Shown piece by piece: positions 19,917-29,718 of a DNA stretch of 64,000 bases (position 1 is its first letter; every line of letters begins with the position of its first letter). The stretch is from an uncultured Bacteroidales bacterium. Its GTDB lineage: Bacteria; Bacteroidota; Bacteroidia; Bacteroidales; FEN-979. The stretch lies in NCBI GenBank assembly GCA_903913885.1, contig CAIWMX010000095.1, positions 1 through 64,000 on the forward strand. The letters run 5' to 3'. The notes beneath the pieces are model-generated. The model had not been told where the DNA came from. It did not search any database and worked only from the letters and a program-made list of their open reading frames with translations. Both the position numbers and the translations under genes were made by a program.

Positions 19917-19994
19917 TGTTTTTTACTACTTTTGAATCATCCTGACGTTGAACCCTGAATGATCCGGGAACAAACATACTAAAAATAAGCGTTT

Positions 19995-22361
19995 ATGAGG
20001 TTACATATTATAAGAGAAACACGTAACTCCCTTTTGGTTGTGATCCTGTTCTTGTTACCGGTACTGTTATTCAAGCAGGGAGGCAGGGTGTTCAGCCAGG
20101 AAAAAACCGTCACCTATTACGCCGATCCTTCGGCAGTTGCACCCGATCTCTCCATTGCCATCACCCACCTTACCGCGCACGTAAGTTTCAAACCGGAACA
20201 AAACCTGGTGATGGGTTCAGCAGAATTTGACTTTACCCCTAACCGCTATCATCCTGATTCCATCATTTTTCAGACACCTGAATTCTCCGTTTCTTCCGTT
20301 AAAATAAACGGAAAGGATGTTCAATACCACCAGTCCGGATCACGGTTGATCATCCCCCCGGCATCTTACATCCTTCGTCCTTCGTCGCTCATCCCTCGTC
20401 CTTCGTCCCGTATACTGATTACCTATACGTCAACACCCATGGCAGGTCCCATCTATTTCATCGGTTGGAAACCTGAAGAGGCCGGCAAGCGCCGGGAGAT
20501 CTGGGCACATCGCCCTTCCGGATGGCTTCCATACATGGACGGCAGGATCACGGTGGATATGTATATTACTTTTGACAGGAGGTTCAACGTATTTTCAAAT
20601 GGGGAACGGGTTGAAATACAAGAGAATGCCGACAGTACGCGTACATGGCATTATGCGATGAAAAAAAATCACCCGTTTTTCTCAACGGCGCTGGTGATTG
20701 GGGATTACCAGTACCAGTCATCTAAAACGGCCTCTGGGACGCCGCTTGAATTCTGGTATTACACCGATATGCCCGACCGGGTTTCAACCACATACAAGTA
20801 CACCGAACAGATGTTCACATTCTTCGATAAGGAGATCGGCGTAAGATATCCCTACCCGGTATACCGTGAAGCACCCGTGATCGATTATATGTATGGTGCC
20901 ATGGAGACCACAACCAGTACAGTGTTTGGCGATTATATGCTCATCACGCCCAGGGCATGGTGGCAGCGCAATTATGTGAATGTGAATGCACATGAACTGG
21001 CCCACCAGTGGTTCGGCAATTGTGTGGCTCATTTTGTGAACCGGGATGTATGGCTTACAGAGAGTTTCGCGACCTATTTTGCTAAAATGTTCGAAAAGAG
21101 CATCTATGGGGCCGATTATTACCAGAATATCAGGAATGATGAGCTGACCCTTGTTTTTGAAGCGGCCAGGAAAAACGATTACCCTGTTGGCGGTTCGCAG
21201 GGCGGCGTGCAGCGGATCTACCAGAAAGGGTCCCTTGTTCTGGACATGCTGCATGATGTGATGGGTGACCCGGAATTTAAAGATGCGATCAGGATGTACG
21301 TGGAAAAATACCGGTTCGGCTATGCCGAAACGAACGATTTCATGCGTTGCTGTTATGATGCCACCGGGAAATCATATAACTGGTTTTTCAATGAATGGAT
21401 ATTGAGAGGGGGAGAACCAGAATATCATGTTCGCGATTCGGTTGCAGTGGATCCTGCAGGGAACCAGTCGACGGTGTTTAAAGTTACGCAGACCCATGAA
21501 ACCAGTGAGCTGACAGGTCTTTTCAGCATGCCTATAGTGTTTGAAGTACACTATGCCGACGGGAGCAAAGACAGTGTGACGTACCGGGTTGAAAAAAAGT
21601 TCACGGAAGTTGCTTTACCGAACCGGAACAAGAAGAAAATTTCCTACCTGCTTTTTGACCCCGACAGGAGAATCCTGAAAAAGGTCGTCTTCGATCGTCC
21701 TTTCGACCAGCTTGCGGCCCAGGCTGTCACGGCCCCGAACATGATCGACCGGTATGATGCGCTGCAGGCGCTGCGTCCTGTCGCTGCAGAGAAGAAGCTG
21801 GAAACCCTTGCAGGGCTCTTTCGCAAGGAACCTTTCTGGCTGGTAAAATCAGAGATACTTGAGCAACTGGCACAGGAGCGTTCTCCCGAGGTGGTCGAAA
21901 TTTTTAGGGAAGCCCTGCTCGACAAGGATGCAAATGTGCGTAAAGCTGCTCTGAAAAACATGGCGCCAGTGTCTGACCTGCTGCGAAATACGGTTGAGCA
22001 GATGTTGTCCGATTCAAGTTATCTCAATGTGGAACTGGCCCTGGGCGCTCTTTGTTCCTCCTTTCCCCAGGCAACCGGCTATTACCTCGGTATGACCAGT
22101 GAATTTGAAGGGTGGCGTGGGAAAAACATCCGCATGAAATGGCTTGATATCGCAATAAACAGCGGCAAAAATGAATTTCTCCCTGAGTTGGTGGCCTATA
22201 CAGGTCCGAAATTCGAATTCGAAACACGGATGAACGCATTCACCCTGCTGAAAAAATTGAAATACACCGGACCGGAGGTCGTTAAAAACGCAGAGGAGGC
22301 CAGTAAACACTGGAATAACAAACTTAGCGGCGTGGCGAAGGAGTATTTGAAGGGGCAATAA
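19995..22361 (+). CDS. M1-family metallopeptidase with C-terminal HEAT-like region
   Basis: NAHELAHQWFGNCVAHFVNRDVWLTESFATYF (HExxH-18-E). Confidence 0.93.
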   Translation: MRLHIIRETRNSLLVVILFLLPVLLFKQGGRVFSQEKTVTYYADPSAVAPDLSIAITHLTAHVSFKPEQNLVMGSAEFDFTPNRYHPDSIIFQTPEFSVSSVKINGKDVQYHQSGSRLIIPPASYILRPSSLIPRPSSRILITYTSTPMAGPIYFIGWKPEEAGKRREIWAHRPSGWLPYMDGRITVDMYITFDRRFNVFSNGERVEIQENADSTRTWHYAMKKNHPFFSTALVIGDYQYQSSKTASGTPLEFWYYTDMPDRVSTTYKYTEQMFTFFDKEIGVRYPYPVYREAPVIDYMYGAMETTTSTVFGDYMLITPRAWWQRNYVNVNAHELAHQWFGNCVAHFVNRDVWLTESFATYFAKMFEKSIYGADYYQNIRNDELTLVFEAARKNDYPVGGSQGGVQRIYQKGSLVLDMLHDVMGDPEFKDAIRMYVEKYRFGYAETNDFMRCCYDATGKSYNWFFNEWILRGGEPEYHVRDSVAVDPAGNQSTVFKVTQTHETSELTGLFSMPIVFEVHYADGSKDSVTYRVEKKFTEVALPNRNKKKISYLLFDPDRRILKKVVFDRPFDQLAAQAVTAPNMIDRYDALQALRPVAAEKKLETLAGLFRKEPFWLVKSEILEQLAQERSPEVVEIFREALLDKDANVRKAALKNMAPVSDLLRNTVEQMLSDSSYLNVELALGALCSSFPQATGYYLGMTSEFEGWRGKNIRMKWLDIAINSGKNEFLPELVAYTGPKFEFETRMNAFTLLKKLKYTGPEVVKNAEEASKHWNNKLSGVAKEYLKGQ
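20369..20410 (+). repeat. cgtccttcgtc 7-mer-like repeat inside the M1 peptidase CDS
   Basis: catccttcgtccttcgtcgctcatccctcgtccttcgtccc in frame, encoding ILRPSSLIPRPSSR. Confidence 0.8.
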
Positions 22362-22362
22362 A

Positions 22363-22446
22363 GTAGCGAGGTAGCGAGGTAGTGAGGTAGCGAAATGGTG
22401 AAATAGCGAAATGGTAAAATGGTAAAATGGCAAAATGGCAAAATTT
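22363..22446 (+). repeat. Composite array of gtagcgag 8-mers then aaatggt(a/g)a 9-mers, running into the MFS start codon
   Basis: gtagcgaggtagcgaggtagtgaggtagcgaaatggtgaaatagcgaaatggtaaaatggtaaaatggcaaaatggcaaaa. Confidence 0.9.
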
Positions 22447-23691
22447 TTTGACGGGAAGGTAATAACCAGAGTTGTTTTGCTGGTCTCTTTTGTGAGCCTG
22501 TTTACGGATATTGCCAGTGAAATGCTGTACCCGGTGATGCCGGTTTACCTGAGGTCGATCGGGTTTTCGGTATTGTTGATCGGAATTCTGGAAGGGGTGG
22601 CTGAAGCCACGGCCGGGTTAAGTAAAGGCTATTTCGGCAAACTCTCTGACGTGATGCAACGGCGTGTGCCGTTTGTCCGCGCGGGATATATCATGAGCGC
22701 GCTGTCAAAACCATTGATGGCGGTTTTTACAGCACCGGTTTGGATTTTTTTCGTGCGCACCCTCGACCGGTTTGGCAAAGGGGTCAGGACCAGCGCCAGG
22801 GATGCCATGCTCAGCGATGAAACGACACCTGAACACAAGGGTAAAGTGTTCGGTTTTCACAGGTCGATGGATACGGTGGGTGCCGCCATCGGACCAGTGC
22901 TCGCACTGGTATTTCTCTGGCTATATCCCGGGCAGTACAAGTGGATGTTCTTTCTGGCCTTCTTCCCCGGTCTGGTCGCCATCGCCCTGACATTTTTGCT
23001 GAAAGACCATAAAAAAGAGGCAAAGGCAGAACCCACCGCTTCGCCTCCCGGGAGCAGTCGGAATCCCAACGTGGCTTCACCGTTGCCACATGTTGGTTTC
23101 TTCTCGTACTTCGGCTACTGGAAAAAAGCCTCTCCGGGTTTCCGGTTGCTGGTGCCGGGGTTGCTGGTATTTGCACTTTTTAACAGTTCCGACGCTTTTC
23201 TGTTGCTGGCACTGAAGGAACACCACCTTTCCGACACCATGATGATCGGGGTCTATATTTTCTACAACCTGGTATATGCCCTTTTTTCATACCCGGTTGG
23301 CATCCTGTCAGATAAAATCGGCCTGAAAACCACCCTGGTGGCCGGGCTATTCCTCTTTGCCTGCGTGTATACCGGGATTGGCATTGCCTCGTCACTGGTT
23401 GTTCTGGGATGCCTGTTTTTTCTCTATGGCCTTTATGCCGCCTGTACCGAGGGAATATCAAAAGCACTGATCTCAAATATGGCTGCAAAATCCGACACGG
23501 CCACTGCCATCGGGTTTTATAACAGCCTTGCAAGCGTCTTCGCCCTCCTGGCCAGTACGCTTGCGGGTGTTCTCTGGTTTTGGGCAGGATCATCGGTCAT
23601 GTTCATGATTTCCGGGATTGGCGTGTTCTTCGTGGCCTGCTACCTGGCCATCGTCTTCTTTTTCATGCGTGCCGGGCGGCCAGAAGCATGA
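22435..23691 (+). CDS. MFS transporter
   Basis: 12-TM pattern; FGKGVRTSARDAMLSDETTPEHKGKVFGFHRSMDTVGAAIGP. Confidence 0.92.
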   Translation: MAKFFDGKVITRVVLLVSFVSLFTDIASEMLYPVMPVYLRSIGFSVLLIGILEGVAEATAGLSKGYFGKLSDVMQRRVPFVRAGYIMSALSKPLMAVFTAPVWIFFVRTLDRFGKGVRTSARDAMLSDETTPEHKGKVFGFHRSMDTVGAAIGPVLALVFLWLYPGQYKWMFFLAFFPGLVAIALTFLLKDHKKEAKAEPTASPPGSSRNPNVASPLPHVGFFSYFGYWKKASPGFRLLVPGLLVFALFNSSDAFLLLALKEHHLSDTMMIGVYIFYNLVYALFSYPVGILSDKIGLKTTLVAGLFLFACVYTGIGIASSLVVLGCLFFLYGLYAACTEGISKALISNMAAKSDTATAIGFYNSLASVFALLASTLAGVLWFWAGSSVMFMISGIGVFFVACYLAIVFFFMRAGRPEA

Positions 23692-23736
23692 TTTTAACAC
23701 GATAAATGAAATTGCAGCACTTTTTTTTAATGATCC

Positions 23737-23767
23737 TTGGTGGTTTAAAATTAATGGACTATCTTTG
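23737..23767 (+). promoter_or_regulatory. Candidate Bacteroidetes promoter of rpmB (TTG-N20-TATCTTTG)
   Basis: -33-like TTG at 23737 and -7 TATCTTTG at 23760-23767. Confidence 0.6.
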
Positions 23768-23803
23768 CACTCCATTTTGAAATACCATTTAACAAGAACT
23801 GTC

Positions 23804-24043
23804 ATGGCAAGGATTTGTGAAATTACGGGAAAGATTGCAATTAAGGGACATAAAGTGTCCCACTCCAATAAGAAATCAAAACGTTGGTTCAGCCCCAACA
23901 TCCAGACAAAGACCTTTTTTGTGGAGGAAGAAAACCGCGACATCAAACTGAGGGTGTCAGCAGAAGGTTTACGCCACATGAACAAAAAAGGTGTTTATGT
24001 CTGTATCAAGGAAGCAAGGGAAAAAGGATATCTTACCAAGTAA
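23804..24043 (+). CDS. rpmB: 50S ribosomal protein L28
   Basis: MARICEITGKIAIKGHKVSHSNKKSKRWFSPNIQTK...GLRHMNKKGV, 79 aa. Confidence 0.93.
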   Translation: MARICEITGKIAIKGHKVSHSNKKSKRWFSPNIQTKTFFVEEENRDIKLRVSAEGLRHMNKKGVYVCIKEAREKGYLTK

Positions 24044-24065
24044 TTTTTTTTTCATGGATGGAAAG

Positions 24066-24094
24066 TGCTGTTACACTGTAACAGCATTTTTTTT
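24066..24094 (+). terminator. Intrinsic terminator after rpmB
   Basis: tgctgttac-act-gtaacagca followed by 8 T. Confidence 0.88.
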
Positions 24095-24161
24095 GTCTGT
24101 GCTTTAAGGAAATAAAGAGCAGGATTTTACGTTAATTAATGCTAAAGACCTACCATCCCGG

Positions 24162-24821
24162 ATGAAAAAGAGCCTTACCTTTTTATGTCTGCTCCTTGCG
24201 CTCCCTTTTTTTGCCATTTCACAACAGGCCGGGCTGGCCGACGACAACAGCAACCTGGTGCAGTTTTCCGGGATGACCATTACAGCCGACAGTCTCAACC
24301 CGGTTCCCTACACGAAGATCAACGACATATGCAGCCATCGCGGAACCAACAGCGATGTGAACGGATATTTCTCCTTTGTGGCGCACAAAAAAGACACGGT
24401 GGTTTTTACCGCGCTGGGTTTTAAACCAGCCTCCTTTATCATCCCCGATACCATCACCAAGCAGCGTTATTCCTTAATCCAGCTCATGACCGCCGATACG
24501 CTTACCCTGCCGGCAGCATTCATTTTCCCCTGGCCAACCCTGGAGGATTTCAAACGGGCGTTTGTCGAGATAAAAATCCCCGATGATGACCTGGCCATTG
24601 CACGCAAAAACCTCAAAGCAGCCGACATCCGGATGCGGGCAGAAAATTATCCCATGGATGCCAACATGAATTACCGCAACTTCATTGATAACCAAACCAG
24701 CAAGCTCTATTATTTTGGCCAGGTTCAGCCTTTCAACATTTTAAATCCTTTTGCCTGGGCCCAGTTCATCAAGGCCTGGAAAGACGGGAAGTTCAAATCG
24801 CAGGAGGAACGCTTAAAATAA
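24162..24821 (+). CDS. Carboxypeptidase-like regulatory domain secreted protein
   Basis: Signal peptide; LNPVPYTKINDICSHRGTNSDVNGYFSFVAHKKDTVVFTALGFKPA. Confidence 0.75.
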   Translation: MKKSLTFLCLLLALPFFAISQQAGLADDNSNLVQFSGMTITADSLNPVPYTKINDICSHRGTNSDVNGYFSFVAHKKDTVVFTALGFKPASFIIPDTITKQRYSLIQLMTADTLTLPAAFIFPWPTLEDFKRAFVEIKIPDDDLAIARKNLKAADIRMRAENYPMDANMNYRNFIDNQTSKLYYFGQVQPFNILNPFAWAQFIKAWKDGKFKSQEERLK

Positions 24822-24830
24822 ACACCGGCC

Positions 24831-27260
24831 TTGAAAAATCTGCGCTATATCCCGTTTTTTCTGCTCAGTTTATTAAGCTCGGCTATCCTTGGTCAGGAAA
24901 CGTCGACACTTACCGGAACGGTTTCCCTGTCGGGAACCACGGCCACGCAGCAATTTGTGAATGTTGCCATCAAAGGTACCAATGTTGGAAGTACCACAGG
25001 GAAGGACGGCCGGTTCACCATGATCGTTCCTGCCGGAAAAACCCTGGTACTTCTTTTTTCATTCGTCGGATACGAAACCGATTCTGTTACCGTCAGGCTT
25101 AATCCCGGCGAACACCGCACGGTGAACCGGACACTGCTTCCTGTATCCACGCAACTCGGTTCCATTGAAGTAAAAGATCAGCAGTTGAGAACAAACACCT
25201 TCAGCCGCATCGATCCAAAGGCGCTTACTTTCATTCCCACGATAAACGCCAGTGTTGAAGACCTGATCAAGACCATGCCGGGCGTTTCGTCGCACAACGA
25301 ACTCAGCTCCCAGTATTCGGTAAGGGGAGGCAACTACGATGAAAACCTGGTGTTTGTCAATGATATAGAAATCTACCGGCCTTTCCTTGTCCGCTCGGGA
25401 CAGCAGGAAGGACAAAGTTTCCTGAATCCCGACCTCGTTTCGGGGATCTCCTTCTCCGCAGGAGGCTTTGATGCCAAATACGGCGATAAAATGTCGTCGG
25501 TTCTTGATATCAAATATAAAAAACCTACGGAGTTCGCCGGGTCATTCGACGTAAGCCTGCTGGGCGCCTCAGCCCATATTGAGGGGGTCATCGCCAAAAA
25601 GTTCTCCTACCTCATCGGCACCCGGTACAAAACCAATGCCTACCTGCTGAAAGGGCTTGATACCAAAGGGAATTACAAACCCCGCTTCTTCGACCTCCAG
25701 GGCGTTCTCAATTACGAGATCAATAAAAAATGGGAAATTTCCTTCCTCGGTACGTACATTGATAACTCCTACAAACTAATTCCCCAGACCCGGGAAACCA
25801 GTTTCGGCACCATCAGCGAGTTGTATAAGATCATGATCTATTTCGACGGCCAGGAGAATGACCAGTACCAGAACTGGTTGTCGGCACTGACCCTCACCTG
25901 GAAACCTGTCCAGAACATGAGGCTGAGGCTGATTTCGTCTGTATTTCAAACCCATGAGGCAGAAACCTATGATATTTCAGGGGAATACTGGCTTGGCAAA
26001 CTGGAGATATACCAGGGGAGCACACAGGGGCAGATTCCCGAACTTCTGGGAGTTGGGGCCTACCTGCAGCATGCCCGGAATTACCTGGATGGAACCGTCT
26101 TCAACATCGAACACCGGGGATCGTGGGAAAAAAGTAAAAGCAACATGACCTGGGGTGTGAAATACCAGCATGAATTCTTCAAAAACACGGTAAATGAATG
26201 GGAATTGCAGGATTCATCCGGGTATTCATTGCCACGCCCGGGCGATACGATCGGGTCGCAGCATCCTCCGAAAACCGACCTGGTGCTTTCCAATGTCATT
26301 AAAAGCAACAACATCATCAATACCAACCGCTATACCGGCTTTATCCAGGATACATGGACCTTTAGGAACCCTTCGGATGATATCTCGCTGACTGCCGGGG
26401 TGCGCGGAATTTATTATGACTACAACCAGGAGATCTCCCTGAATCCCCGCTTCAATGTTTCGTTTAAACCCCATTGGAAACATGAGATGGTTTTTCGCCT
26501 GTCGGCCGGTTATTACTCGCAACCGCCGACTTTCCGCGAAATGACCGACCTGGCGGGGAATATTGTTCCCGGCCTTAAATCGCAACGAGCCATCCATGTT
26601 GTTGCCGGGAGTGATCTCTATTTCCAGGCATGGGGCCGTCCTTTCAAATTTGTTTCGGAAATTTACTATAAAAATATCCAGAACCTGATCCCTTACCAGA
26701 TTGACAACATGAAGATCAGGTATTACGGCACAAACGACGCTCACGGGTACGCCGCCGGCATTGATTTTCGTATCAACGGTGAATTTGTCAAAGGCGCCGA
26801 GTCGTGGGCAAGTTTGTCTTTTATGAAAACCGAGGAGTATTTCCAGGGTTCATGGATACCCCGGCCAACCGACCAGCGCATGAACCTGTCGATTTTCTTC
26901 CAGGATTTCATCCCGGGTTTCCCCACCTGGAAAATGAACCTGACCCTGGTCTACGGAACAGGACTGCCTTTTGGCCCCCCCAATTCACCCCCCAAAGACC
27001 AGGTGTGGCGCATACCTCCTTACCGCCGTGTGGATATCGGGTTGTCAAAACAGCTGGTCGGATCCAATACGAAATTTTCTGCAAAAAACCCGCTCAGGGC
27101 TTTCAACAACATCTGGCTCACCATGGAGATCTTCAACCTGCTCCAGATTACCAACACCATTTCCTATCAATGGGTCACCGACATCAACGGGAAAGAATAT
27201 CCTGTTCCCAATTACCTCACGCCAAGGATGATCAACCTCAAGCTGATTGCCGGGTTTTAG
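24831..27260 (+). CDS. TonB-dependent receptor with N-terminal carboxypeptidase-like domain
   Basis: CarboxypepD_reg-like region, plug DLIKTMPGVSSHNELSSQYSVRGGNYDENLVFVNDIEIYRP, beta-barrel C-terminus. Confidence 0.9.
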   Translation: MKNLRYIPFFLLSLLSSAILGQETSTLTGTVSLSGTTATQQFVNVAIKGTNVGSTTGKDGRFTMIVPAGKTLVLLFSFVGYETDSVTVRLNPGEHRTVNRTLLPVSTQLGSIEVKDQQLRTNTFSRIDPKALTFIPTINASVEDLIKTMPGVSSHNELSSQYSVRGGNYDENLVFVNDIEIYRPFLVRSGQQEGQSFLNPDLVSGISFSAGGFDAKYGDKMSSVLDIKYKKPTEFAGSFDVSLLGASAHIEGVIAKKFSYLIGTRYKTNAYLLKGLDTKGNYKPRFFDLQGVLNYEINKKWEISFLGTYIDNSYKLIPQTRETSFGTISELYKIMIYFDGQENDQYQNWLSALTLTWKPVQNMRLRLISSVFQTHEAETYDISGEYWLGKLEIYQGSTQGQIPELLGVGAYLQHARNYLDGTVFNIEHRGSWEKSKSNMTWGVKYQHEFFKNTVNEWELQDSSGYSLPRPGDTIGSQHPPKTDLVLSNVIKSNNIINTNRYTGFIQDTWTFRNPSDDISLTAGVRGIYYDYNQEISLNPRFNVSFKPHWKHEMVFRLSAGYYSQPPTFREMTDLAGNIVPGLKSQRAIHVVAGSDLYFQAWGRPFKFVSEIYYKNIQNLIPYQIDNMKIRYYGTNDAHGYAAGIDFRINGEFVKGAESWASLSFMKTEEYFQGSWIPRPTDQRMNLSIFFQDFIPGFPTWKMNLTLVYGTGLPFGPPNSPPKDQVWRIPPYRRVDIGLSKQLVGSNTKFSAKNPLRAFNNIWLTMEIFNLLQITNTISYQWVTDINGKEYPVPNYLTPRMINLKLIAGF

Positions 27261-27285
27261 GTGGCGAGGTGGCGAGGTGGCGAAA
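27259..27285 (+). repeat. gtggcgag 8-mer repeats followed by gcgaaatatgg
   Basis: aggtggcgaggtggcgaggtggcgaaatatgg. Confidence 0.7.
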
Positions 27286-27302
27286 TATGGGGAACATCGT
27301 AG

Positions 27303-27322
27303 GGGCACAAGATATTGTGCCC
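27303..27322. terminator. Hairpin gggcacaa-gata-ttgtgccc between convergent genes (terminator or REP-like)
   Basis: Perfect 8-bp stem, 4-nt loop. Confidence 0.5.
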
Positions 27323-27344
27323 TTGTTTGGAAACATTGAAACCG

Positions 27345-29591
27345 TTATTTTATCCAGACAATTTTGCGGGTGATGATTTCGGTTGCGGTGGTAAGTTTTA
27401 AAAGATAAATGCCCGGCCCGTTTTTTGCTCCACCTTTTCCTTTCCACCCTGTTTCATGATCTCCTGCATCCATCCAATGGTCCACAATGGTTGAGACCAT
27501 TATCCCCCGTGAATTGTAAACATCCAGTTTTACCGGGCCCGGTTTCGCCAGGGAGTACATGATTGTCGTGGTTTCGGAAAAGGGATTCGGGTAGTTCATA
27601 AGCATGTTTATCTCCTTTCCCGGATCCGGTTCAACAGCAACGACGGGTGAACATGGATGGAATTGCACCCCGTCGACCCAAAGTGTGAACCCGTAATCCC
27701 AGGTATCTGCATGGAATTCAACGTAGTTCGCCTGGTCAAGCGACATGGTGCCAACCATCGACCGGGCGAACTGGGTGTTGCCCGCCAGGGGGAACCGGTA
27801 TTGTTTCCATGCAAGGTTTGCCGCATTCAGCAGGGATGATGCAGCGGTGTATTTGTAGTAATCGCCATGGTCGTCGCCGATGCGGATGGAGAAATACTGA
27901 AACCCGTACTGGGGCTGCTTTATCGTCCTGACCCAGAACCACAGGGTGTCATTGTTGGTCAGATGCCATTCGGGCAGTGAATCTCCGGCGGGCCGGTAAT
28001 TCAGCGACAAATCCCACCCACGGCTGGTTACCAGTTTGACCGAAGCGGCACCGGTAACTTTTTGGGTTGAATCGAGGTAAACCGTGTCGGGAATCTTTAC
28101 CGTGGCTGGATACCCGGTTTCAGGATAGCCATACCATAAGGCCGGGGGCTCTGCCATATCGCAGGGAGGATTGCTTTGGATGTTCACCGGTGGACCTGGC
28201 AGGGCAGGTTGCCAGGTTATTGCACCCTTCGAAGCGTTTACTCCCTGGTCGTAGATCTTTTTACTGATGAGCGCACTGTCGGATGGTTCAAACAAATTTC
28301 CGGGCGCGTATTTTGCGTTGACAGAGTTGTTGTACATATGGTATGCCGTAGGCATCCTGAAGGTATTCCCGGTTATGGTATCGGTAGTGGATGTTCCGTC
28401 GAAGAAGATGCTGGCATTCTGACTGTACATGAAATCATTGTTGCTGATCAGGGCATGTTTGGTGTTGGTTGAGGAGATCGCCCTGGTGTTGCCGTCGAAC
28501 GTGTTGCCTGAGATGGGATAATCCTGTGAACGATAGGTCGAATAGCCTGTTGAAGGCGTGCCTTCCCACAATTCGATGCCAATGGGATTGTTCTTGATCA
28601 TGTTGTTGGTAATGACGTTGTTGTGCCCCCGGTCAATGGCGATCCCGTCATGGTAATTCCCGGAAATCTCATTGCTGTCGACGATCGTATTGAAAGAATA
28701 GCCCAGCCATAAGCCGTAATCGCTGTAATTGCAGTTGTTGTGTTTGTATATGTTACCGTCGGCGAAGGTGGCTTCTATCGCATTATGGGGAGAGTAGGAG
28801 CACTCGTTGTAGGCAAAGTAGTTGTTGTTGGGCGTGGTTGAATGCTGGTACTGGCCCAGGAAAACGCCGTCGCCGGAGTAAGACAGGTCGTTGTGTTCAA
28901 CGCGGTTTTTATTGGACACGATCATCAGCAAAGCCCCGCAGTCGCTCGGATCGGTGAGCGGCCGGTTCACATGAGCGCAGTTGTTCTGGTATATGTGGCA
29001 GGTATCGGTCCAGAACATCCTGATCCCGTAGGAGGTATTCCATGAAAAATTATTGTTGTGGATATCAACGCTGTCGCAGTGATACAAGGCCACCCCGTCG
29101 TTTTGCATCGTCATTACATTGTTGAAGATGGAGGCCGCACGGCTCTGGTACATCATCACCCCGCCGCCCAGTGCCAGGGTATAATCGGCCCATACGTCGA
29201 TCCACCCCGATGAATCAACCTTGTTCCGGCAAAATACGTTGTCATTGATGGTGATATGATCGGAGTTGGTGATGTAAACTGCATATTTGTAGCGGAACAC
29301 CGAATCAAAATTCCTGATCACGATGTTGTGTGCATTGTTTATTTTAATCATGTAGCCGGCCGATCCAATGCCGTCAACCCTGCAGCTGTCACCATCGAGG
29401 ATCACGTTCTGCACGCCGTTGATCTGGATCACGCCATCGCCGGGTGCATCTGAAAAAGAATAATTACCGGCTGCGAACTTGATGTTTGAATTGCTCCCGA
29501 CAACCATGTTGTTGGTGATTGGAACGTAGGTCTGGGCCTCCGCGACCGCAATGAATAACACGGTCATTGCTAACAAAATGATATGTTTCAT
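27345..29591 (-). CDS. Secreted right-handed beta-helix (NosD/PbH1-like) protein with T9SS-type C-terminal domain
   Basis: Repeated N-N/G-I beta-helix motifs; C-terminal MNYPNPFSETTTIMYSL...KPGPVKLDVYNSRG...GIYLLKL. Confidence 0.85.
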   Translation of the reverse strand: MKHIILLAMTVLFIAVAEAQTYVPITNNMVVGSNSNIKFAAGNYSFSDAPGDGVIQINGVQNVILDGDSCRVDGIGSAGYMIKINNAHNIVIRNFDSVFRYKYAVYITNSDHITINDNVFCRNKVDSSGWIDVWADYTLALGGGVMMYQSRAASIFNNVMTMQNDGVALYHCDSVDIHNNNFSWNTSYGIRMFWTDTCHIYQNNCAHVNRPLTDPSDCGALLMIVSNKNRVEHNDLSYSGDGVFLGQYQHSTTPNNNYFAYNECSYSPHNAIEATFADGNIYKHNNCNYSDYGLWLGYSFNTIVDSNEISGNYHDGIAIDRGHNNVITNNMIKNNPIGIELWEGTPSTGYSTYRSQDYPISGNTFDGNTRAISSTNTKHALISNNDFMYSQNASIFFDGTSTTDTITGNTFRMPTAYHMYNNSVNAKYAPGNLFEPSDSALISKKIYDQGVNASKGAITWQPALPGPPVNIQSNPPCDMAEPPALWYGYPETGYPATVKIPDTVYLDSTQKVTGAASVKLVTSRGWDLSLNYRPAGDSLPEWHLTNNDTLWFWVRTIKQPQYGFQYFSIRIGDDHGDYYKYTAASSLLNAANLAWKQYRFPLAGNTQFARSMVGTMSLDQANYVEFHADTWDYGFTLWVDGVQFHPCSPVVAVEPDPGKEINMLMNYPNPFSETTTIMYSLAKPGPVKLDVYNSRGIMVSTIVDHWMDAGDHETGWKGKGGAKNGPGIYLLKLTTATEIITRKIVWIK

Positions 29592-29718
29592 GGTGGATCG
29601 TTTTTATTTATTATCGCAAGCGAATATAAAAAAAACAATGCACGGATGAAAAAATATCAATGAATATATTTAAGAGAAGTAATTGTGTTACTGGGTGAAT
29701 TCGTTCAGGATGAACAGC

